A DNA stretch of 64,000 bases from Podochytrium sp. JEL0797 (taxonomy: Eukaryota > Chytridiomycota > Chytridiomycetes > Chytridiales > Chytriomycetaceae). This document shows, piece by piece, positions 57,507 through 64,000 of the stretch; positions within the stretch are counted from its first letter, which is position 1, and each line of letters opens with the position of its first letter. The DNA lies in assembly GCA_027596195.1 (NCBI GenBank), contig JADGJG010000005.1, forward strand, positions 62,001-126,000. Reading direction: 5' to 3'. The translations under genes were made by a program, and so were the position numbers. Under the pieces are notes generated by a model. That model did not search any database. It had not been told where the DNA came from and worked only from the letters and a program-made list of their open reading frames with translations.

Positions 57507-58761
57507 TCACCACGAGAGATTGATGAAATTTAGGTTTTGAACGCAACTGCGAATTCTGCGCTTTGAATAGATTCCATTCTTGTTGATTCCAAAAGGCAGC
57601 TCGTTTCTCCAACGGTCCTCATTTCCCAATGACTTGAAGCTCGGAAGCATGAACATTTTGAAATTGAACTCTCGAAGAGCCGTAAAAATGTTGATGTCTG
57701 GCGGAACAGCTTCTTTGGGCACTCCAGATCCATGTCCCACATACTTTTGCCACCTTCATTTTTTAGTTGGAGGAGAAATAATCGCTAGTGAATGGTTTGC
57801 AACTTACCACAGAACGTGAGCTCGATCCACAGAGAATATGACGCGCCGGTTCAAGAAGTCCACCAAATCAGGAATACTTCTCATAACTGCAATTCCCTTT
57901 TCTTCCAACTTCCTCGAAAGTCTCTCAACACGTGCGCAGTTCTCAGAACTCGATTCTTCCGGTCGAACGTACAGAGTCTCGTCCGGCACAAAAACCACCA
58001 CGCGTTGCTGTGCTCCTGGGGAGTTCAACGCCTCAAATATCTCCGGGAAACAGGACGCGCTATTGACATATCTCCCCGTCAGCACAACGACAACAAATCT
58101 CGCATGGGCCGCAACAGTGCGTGTTGTGCGACTTGTTCGATCACCCGTCGTCAGCTTGAGAACATCAATCCAAACACCAATTCCAGAAGTTAGCAGTGCT
58201 TTTGCGAGACATCGGATGTCTTGTGAGAGACCAGGGATCCATGCATATGAAAACATTACTTCTTCGGCAAGGGGCTGACCAAGCTGGCGAAGGTAGCGCA
58301 ATGCACCCCGTTTGGGCATTTGCAATCTTTCAGTATATAAAGATAATAGAAGCTGTAAGAGGCATTTTGCTCAGTTTGATTCTTAAAAAGAAAATGTTGC
58401 TCACAATCCCCGCGAGAGATACCAGTGTGAACAAATATCGAGGAGGCGTTGGAGTGGCCCATTCCGTACATCCATATTCAGAATTAACCAGCGTATAAGC
58501 AGCATCATAATCTGTTGTCGCTATCACGACCCCGTTGTGTGTATATTGGAAATCGTACATCCCATTTGCGTGCGATGAGACAGAAACAGTACAATGAATC
58601 GGTGTGTATATTCCTCCATGCACAAAGTTGTAGTCGCTGTAGTTGATGATGATATACGCGATGGAACATAGGAGAATCAACAAGAAAACGAAAGCTTGGA
58701 GAGTTGAGCGATAAGATGCAAAAGAAGAATACATCTTCAATCTGGTGAGTTCATATTTCAA
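57507..58761 (-). CDS. Two-pass membrane protein with cytosolic TIR domain
   Basis: Exon 1 (58761-58405): first membrane helix (LQAFVFLLILLCSIAYIII), an outside loop of about 70 residues with three Cys, then the start of helix 2. Exon 2 (58352-57808) completes helix 2 in phase 0 (RYLFTLVSLAGI|LLLSLY) and encodes a TIR domain: box 1 EEVMFSYAW, box 2 GIGVWIDVLKLTTGD, ARFVVVVLTGRYVNSASC and FPEIFEALN. The Glu after SCFP aligns with the catalytic Glu of NAD-cleaving TIRs such as SARM1 and plant TIRs. Exon 3 (57753-57507) adds WWQKYVGHGSGVPKEAVPPD and about 60 more residues. Further exons down to about 57090 are possible. Signalling or NADase role is inferred. Confidence 0.7.
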
Positions 58762-58878
58762 GTTAGTTGATTTAAAGCAGTTTGATCAATAGCTGGTACC
58801 GAGGGTTTCCGACTCGATTGAATATTGCCGACCTCTGCATCAACAAGCATAATCCTAGCTCGTAATGGTTATCATACA

Positions 58879-59367
58879 TCACCATAAATGGGCTGAGAAA
58901 TGGAATAACCGGGCATAAACTCCGAATCTAAATTTCAAGTTTCGTGAGTCGCATTCGTCGGTTTGAAGAGCCCGAACCTTGTTTTCGAAAAGGGTCAACG
59001 GAAGATCCCGAAAATCCATAATGTCTTCTTGTTGTTTACTTGGACTGTAGGGGTCGATCGCAGATAACTTGTACGCGTTGGTGCCGAAGTAAGGATCGAG
59101 ATCGCTGGGGATTCCACCTTCGCTGGGCTTTCGGATATCCAGGAGAGAAAAGAATAGTCCTTCTTTAGCAGTATCTGAGATCATGTGGCCGCCCTTCTCC
59201 TCTGGTTTGTTTGTAAACCCGCGATTGGAAGCAATGACTCCAGATATCGGCTTTGTGCCCGAATGACGGCCAGAAATGCTCAAGCTCGGAAGAGGGCCTG
59301 CTATTCGATCGCGATTCTGAATGTTAGGAGGCATGTCACCCGTTCGAATCGTCTGGAGCGACTCCAT
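58879..59367 (-). CDS. Hypothetical protein
   Basis: Open frame of 162 residues starting MESLQTIRTGDMPPNIQNRD. Mostly polar and disordered, with LFFSLLDIRKPSEGG and DPYFGTNAYKLSAIDPYSPS as the more ordered parts. No signal peptide, membrane helix or known domain. It sits between the TIR gene and the Cys-rich cluster, same strand. Could be a short gene or one exon of a larger one. Confidence 0.4.
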   Translation of the reverse strand: MESLQTIRTGDMPPNIQNRDRIAGPLPSLSISGRHSGTKPISGVIASNRGFTNKPEEKGGHMISDTAKEGLFFSLLDIRKPSEGGIPSDLDPYFGTNAYKLSAIDPYSPSKQQEDIMDFRDLPLTLFENKVRALQTDECDSRNLKFRFGVYARLFHFSAHLW

Positions 59368-59414
59368 GTTCTGACAAATTTTTTTTTTCCAAAAATAAAC
59401 TCAAGGAGAACGAA

Positions 59415-60647
59415 TCAAGATGCTGGCGCCGAGGTTGGAGCTACCCAAACGGTTGCAGTTTCCGCTGGGGTTGTCCAAACTGGCGTGGTGGAAACCAAAG
59501 TGGTGGATGGGCCCGTTTCTGTGGAAGACTGGAGGGAAATGGATGAACTCGACGCCCTGTGCGCGCGCAAAAATGGATTTAAGGACTATACAGTGCCAAA
59601 TTTGGTATTCATCTCAGTATTACTCACGCGCAAAATCGGGTCTGATCAGAAATATCTTGCTGATATTCTGTCAACCACAGAGATTGGTCGTCATCAGAGC
59701 AAGCGGTAAAAATTGTGCTGATATCCATAGAACAAGCACAGTTATTGGCCGTTACGGTGTCTGGAGCTTTGAAGCAGTCCTCGAAAGCTTGGCTGATGGC
59801 GAACAACGCGATGCTGCAACGAGAGGAGAGTGAAACTGTAGCGGTGAAAGAGGGAGCTAACATAGTGATGGTTGTGGTGGTGGTAGAGGTGGCAGACGGA
59901 AGGGGTGATGTTGTAACTGGCATTCCAGCAACCAGTCCGATAGCCCCGTTGGAAGGATTTCCATTCCCGCAGTTGGCGAAATCGGCTTGCGGGTACCCCG
60001 GGTAATTGGGGAAAGTGACACACGAGAGGCAACCAGTTGCAGCAACGGGGGTGAAGTTGATCAAGCAGTAGCAAGAAATGAACGGGCCAAGCTGGACGAG
60101 GCCTGAATAATTGATTCCCGCGGTGGCGGTGACGCCGGCGCATTTCGCGTTGCAAGAAGCGGCAGTGTAGAGAACCGTGTTGTCGTTAGAGATTTCAAGT
60201 GCAACGGAAGCAATTGGATATCCTGGGCCGACCAGACAAGCGGACCCATCGGCGAACGGAGAAGGAGTTGGTGAAGCAGCAGCAGAGGTCGTTGGAGTTG
60301 CGAGGGGGTTCAACATGCCAGAAGGGAGAGGAAGAATATTGTTGGAGGGTACTGTCGAGTTTGAAGCGCTAAATAATGTGTTGACAGTCAGTATTTGGCC
60401 ACATTCCATCCAGCTTGAGCGCGTACCTGCAGAATCCGGCCCTCAAGTACACAGTGCCGTTGTACGTATCGAACCACCCACTCTTGTTATCAGCAGGGTT
60501 GCAGTAAGCGTAAACGCTGTCAGGGTCTAACGTTGTGCAATAGCAACTGTTGGCAAGAGCTGGGGTGGGAGCCATGTTGCAAGCTGTTCCTTCTTGAGTC
60601 AATGCAGTAAGAGCGTAGCTACAAGCAGCGGACAGAGTGGTTGTCAT
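59415..60647 (-). CDS. Cys-rich multidomain protein (six-Cys module, CFEM-like part, six-Cys module)
   Basis: Three exons; about 360 residues. Exon 1 is one six-Cys module: C-x13-C-x11-C-x-C-x11-C-x23-C with GWFDTY between the last two Cys, ending one partial codon after the last Cys (phase 2). Exon 2: a Ser/Thr/Pro linker; a middle region with C-x3-C and ISCYCLINFTPVAATGCLSC, resembling the gene at 0.5-1.3 kb; a Thr-rich linker; and a second six-Cys module ending again in phase 2. Exon 3 (from about 59555) is a Ser/Thr tail. The composition is that of an extracellular glycoprotein, yet no N-terminal signal peptide is visible from the chosen Met (MTTTLSAACSYALTAL), so an upstream exon may be missing. 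Confidence 0.72.
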
Positions 60648-60795
60648 TTGAATGCGTGATTTTGAGACAGAATTGAGCGTGGATGCGGGATTCTGCGACC
60701 TTTTGTTGCATTTTGACAGGTTGGCGGGAAATGGCGAGAACCTTCACAAAATAACTCATTTCTATTAAGAATCAAACACATAAAACCAAAAGAAT

Positions 60796-61853
60796 TCAAC
60801 AAGAGGCAGCATCTGTTGAAGAAGATCCAGTAAATTGCGCCTCAAAGCACTGAATGAGTGCGACGCGTTGAGCCACAATCTGATTTCCACCCATGCTTCC
60901 ACATTCGCGAGGCCCATTGATGGCCTGAACACTGGTACCGAGAGTGTAGCCATAGCTTTTCAACGTGGGTTGCACTATCGACGTCCAATACCTGAAAAAT
61001 TGAAGAGTGAGAAGGTCGCACTTATCGGAAAAGCAATTACCATGAAACGCATCGCCAGTTCACGGTCTGATCCGACTTGACGATATCAGGCGTGCGTAAA
61101 ATGCTTTGATCCTTCCAATATGTAGCACACGCGTCGTAGTTATCTGCAGGAAGAACACGAATAAGCGATACGACACGAAGTTGAAATCCAATCCTTATGC
61201 TCACGCTGCCAAGTAATCTGAATGAATCCACGACCATGATATAGTCCGTAAGGACAATTATCAGTTGGCTGTGTGACTCCAGCGCAGAGTTGCTCTTCAA
61301 CCAACTGATAGAATTTCGATTCGTGGGCGGTATTGCCAATCAACAGTGCCAGCTCTTTCCTCCCACCAGCCAGTTGTGCTGAGAACCCAGAAACGAGGGA
61401 CGAATAGAGACCAGAAGGAGGAGCCTCGAGTCCGTTCTGTTGCCGACAAGCGTTGACGGCGTTGTTGAAGTCGGTTTCAGAGATCAACGACGCGATCGAG
61501 TTTGAGGAGCCTGTGTGGGTTAAGAATGACACTGCAGCGATTGGTTCCGGGTTGGGAAAGGCCATTTTTGACGCGCTTTGAACCGGATAACAAGCGGTCA
61601 GAGGCATTCCAAGAGAGAATATAAATTACCTGCAAGCTTGGAGACGCACAGCAACTGCTTGAGAATATGAATCGGCCCAAAGAGGTCTAGCATCATCAGC
61701 ACAATGAGATGCAACATCAGAAGGGCGCAGCGCGATGCAAACGCATTTCGCAGCAGCAGCAGCGCTGGAATCACCGCCAGAACAGCTTGAAATTGTGTGC
61801 ATCACGGATGACAAAGCCGATTGACAAAGGGCAGAAGCATTTGGGAGGATCAT
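60796..61853 (-). CDS. Six-Cys module fused to a GH19 chitinase
   Basis: Exon 1 encodes a six-Cys module (C-x13-C-x12-C-V-C-x11-C-x22-C, with LWADSY), ending in phase 2 right after the last Cys. Exon 2 gives SASKMAFPNPEP and the first part of a GH19 chitinase-type domain: SETDFNNAVNAC, LALLIGNTAHESKFYQLVEE with the catalytic Glu of the HE pair, and YGLYHGRGFIQITW. Exon 3 gives HNYDACATYWKD and LRTPDIVKSDQTVNW; exon 4 gives WYWTSIVQPT, GYTLGTSVQAINGPRECGS and a Ser/Thr/Cys end. Likely cleaves chitin or related beta-1,4 glycans. The module may bind the polymer. Signal peptide not evident from MILPNASAL. Confidence 0.85.
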
Positions 61854-62115
61854 TTTTTCGTACTGGTCCTTGTGTTAAACGCGTCGACAGCTCTCTCTTG
61901 TGCAGTGCAGAAGAGGGCGGGAATTCACGATAAGAAAAAATATGACAGCAAAACCGGTGACGGCTGAACTTGAAGTAGAACTCGGAATCCCGACCAGCAG
62001 GGAACAAAATCACGCTTTGATTGACGTGGACTCGGCTTTTTCCCAAAGGAATCCAATTCACACTTGTATTTATTCTATTGTCGCTCAAGAACACCCTCCC
62101 AGTTTTTTTTCACAT

Positions 62116-62607
62116 TCAATCCGTAGAGTATTTGACAGAGGTCGAAGCCGATTCGGTGATGACTGTTGCAGAACCGCCTGACTCGAATCGCGTTTTTCGA
62201 AATTTCCACCCTGGCGTTTCAACCCTTGATGATGTTATAATCGCAGATTCAGCTGCAACAGGAACGGCTGTAAACAATGGTGTTGTTGACGGCTGATATG
62301 GATATTTCGGTGGCGGGATCGGTCGATTGACAGCTCTGCATATTTACAAAATTAAGCGAACGAGCAACCAATCGAGTGCAACCAGAAAGGAATAACTTAA
62401 CTGGCATGATTTGATTTGCGAGTACACTCCTTGGTCGAATTTCGGCCTCCAAATGTCTGGACTCACGTTGCTGTCCCAACACGCGAACCAAACAACGGAT
62501 GGATCCACACCACACAAGCAGCTCAAAACGTAGTTTGCTGTTGGTGCGTGACCACATCCTGCGGAAGAGATGTAGAAAAGGGACAGGCTCGTGCCGCAAG
62601 CGTTCAT
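62116..62607 (-). CDS. Six-Cys module protein with Ser/Thr/Pro tail
   Basis: Exon 1 (62607-62402) is one six-Cys module beginning at the start codon (MNACGTSLSLFYISS): C-x13-C-x11-C-L-C-x10-C-x24-C, with DIWRPKF before the last Cys. A phase-2 intron (GTTAAG..TATGCAG) follows at the same position as in the two neighbouring genes. Exon 2 encodes a Pro/Ser/Thr-rich tail (RPIPPPKYPYQPSTTP, ITESASTSVKYS). Total about 140 residues. An in-frame TGA directly precedes the ATG, so no signal peptide can be spliced on in this frame close by, which is odd for a Cys-rich protein. Confidence 0.6.
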
Positions 62608-62868
62608 TCAGTTTCGAATGTGGACTGGGGATTTTGACAAATATTTCGAATGCTTTTATTCCTCACTTGTTTAATTCTAAGAGGCAACATCGCTTCTATT
62701 CGGGACAGAAAGCATGAACGACTCTGCGCCCCGCAACGTAAAACTAGTTAACTCACGGTCATGGGGGTGAAGTTGGTGCAAAATCCGGACACGGCAAAGG
62801 CGAAATATCCGAAAACCCGCTTCAATTGTCTATTGAACAAAAAAACTCACACCGCAACCCCCCTAATC

Positions 62869-64000
62869 TCAAACTCCATTATCCACCCGATACTTCACCA
62901 ACGCATCAATCGTAATCACACACAACCCCCATCTCTTCCCCATCTCCAACAAATCATCACGCCTCGCCATCCCACCTTCATCCAACACAACCTCGCTAAT
63001 CGCCGCGCAGGGCTGCTTGCCAGCGAGTCGGCACAGGTCGAGACTGGCTTCCGTGTGCCCCACGCGTGCGAGGACGCCGAGGTCGTTTCCCCGGAGGGGG
63101 AACACGTGGCCTGGGCGGGTAAAGTCGGAGGGGACCGAGGTGGGGTTAGCGAGGGCGTTGAGGGTTTTGGAGCGGTCGCCGGAAGAGATTCCGGTGGTGG
63201 TTCCTGTTCCCCGGAGAGAAAATGAGTTCAAAAACGAATTGAATCTTACGCCCGCGCGCTTCCTTACCGTGCTTGAAATCAACACTGATCGTATACGCAG
63301 TCTTCAAAGAGTCCTCATTATTCACCACCATCATGGGCAACTTCAATGCATCCAACCGATCCCCTCGCATGGGCACACAAATCACTCCACCAGAGTGACG
63401 AATCATGAACGCCATCTTGTCCGGCGTCGCATCTTCCGCGGCCATGATGAAATCGCCTTCATTCTCGCGATCCTCGTTATCCACCACAATCACCATATCC
63501 CCGCGCCGGATCGCGTCGAGGGCTTGTGGGATCGTGTTGAACCGCGCGCTCGCTTGTGCGTGGGCGGCGACACTGGCGGAGGGGAGGTTGGGGGTGACGT
63601 AGAAGGCGGAAAGAGTCGCGGCGGCGAGGGATTGCGCGATATCGGAGTTTTGGAGGGCATAAGCGAGGTGGCCGTGTGTGAAGGTGGCGTGGATTCGCAA
63701 GGAGGAGCTTGAGCCGAGGAAAAGGGGCCACAGGATGCCTGCGGGGGAAAGTTATATCGTATTAATAACGCGATGAGGGGCTGTAAACATCGCGTTTGTG
63801 AGTCATTTGCGTACCAACAGTTGAGAGTTCCCATGCATCGTCGAGCTTGATCAGCATGAAATCTGCAACGGCACCCACAGCAATCACACCCCTTTTGGCT
63901 TCGCTACATAAGCTAAGCTTGCTGCAAGCGGAAGCCGAAACGTTCTTCAACGCGGTTTTCAAACCGACCGCAAGTTCCGAGGTTTCGTCTTTTGAAACAG
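62869..64000 (-). CDS. RIB3: RIB3 (DHBP synthase) fused to an upstream amidohydrolase-like segment (partial)
   Basis: The RIB3 domain makes 3,4-dihydroxy-2-butanone 4-phosphate from ribulose 5-phosphate for riboflavin. It is complete: FNTIPQALDAIRRGDMVIVV, DNEDRENEGDFIMAAED, HSGGVICVPMRGDRL, FKHG joined in phase 1 to TTTGISSGDRSKTL, TRPGHVFPLRG and GHTEASLDLC. Its reading frame has no ATG upstream: it is spliced in phase 1 (acceptor CCCCGCAG) to an exon at 63962-63830 that reads VSASACSKLSLCSEAKRGVI, AVGAVADFMLI, and continues off the window. That segment, plus HATFTHGHLAYA after the junction, resembles the end of HutI/NagA-type amidohydrolases (G-x-I-x-x-G-x-x-ADF). A fusion protein is inferred. 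Confidence 0.8.

Overview
The window is nuclear DNA from a fungus, most likely a zoosporic (flagellated) chytrid. Nearly every gene is split by short spliceosomal introns (about 50-75 nt, GT-AG), there is a nuclear tRNA-Phe, and the gene set is typically fungal: URA6, BNA2-type indoleamine dioxygenase, Mgr2, an Sso-type syntaxin, Gpi11/PIG-F and RIB3. A CEP131/AZI1 homologue, a centriolar-satellite/cilium protein absent from non-flagellated fungi, points to an organism with a flagellum. No prokaryotic operons, CRISPR arrays or phage features were seen. Gene boundaries below come from joining exons by eye. Where a family is recognised the splice sites restore the conserved protein; elsewhere they are marked uncertain.

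Layout. 0-1.3 kb: two tandem secreted Cys-rich proteins. 1.4-4.1 kb: citrate synthase with a long extra C-terminal tail and a duplicated 3' end. 4.2-5.4 kb: F-box/LRR gene. 5.5-11.7 kb: two tandem GH5 glucosylceramidase/sterylglucosidase-like genes. 12-18.2 kb: unstable stretch with two copies of an F-box/Cys-rich gene (one broken), SURF1 plus a fragment copy of its first exon, an unusual short kinesin and a TPR scrap. 18.9-21.7 kb: PP4 catalytic subunit, MZT1 (58 aa) and a PRELI-domain protein. 22.3-26.5 kb: broken LRR gene, F-box/LRR gene, hypotheticals, tRNA-Phe. 27-40.4 kb: housekeeping run (ZZ/EF-hand membrane protein, CEP131, URA6, PIG-F, Ran, EXO70, syntaxin, ACBD6). 40.7-43.2 kb: wrecked inverted copy of the kinesin carrying a 154-bp patch of EXO70. 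43.6-50 kb: three macro-domain paralogues around EXO5 and histone H1. 50.4-56.2 kb: Ser/Pro-rich membrane protein, LST2, indoleamine dioxygenase, MGR2, sirtuin. 56.3-59.4 kb: hypotheticals and a membrane-anchored TIR-domain protein. 59.4-62.6 kb: three Cys-rich genes, one fused to a GH19 chitinase. 62.9 kb to the end: RIB3 fused downstream of an amidohydrolase-like segment that runs off the window.

Most notable: (1) a six-cysteine module, present four times in three adjacent genes, always ending in the same phase-2 intron and once fused to a GH19 chitinase; (2) a two-pass membrane protein with a TIR domain that keeps the glutamate used by NAD-cleaving TIRs, lying within 15 kb of three macro-domain genes, a sirtuin and the first enzyme of NAD synthesis from tryptophan; (3) two microexons, 2 nt in PP4C and 4 nt in Ran, each needed to keep a near-invariant protein in frame; (4) a mosaic kinesin pseudogene containing an in-frame EXO70 segment; (5) a RIB3 reading frame with no start codon of its own.
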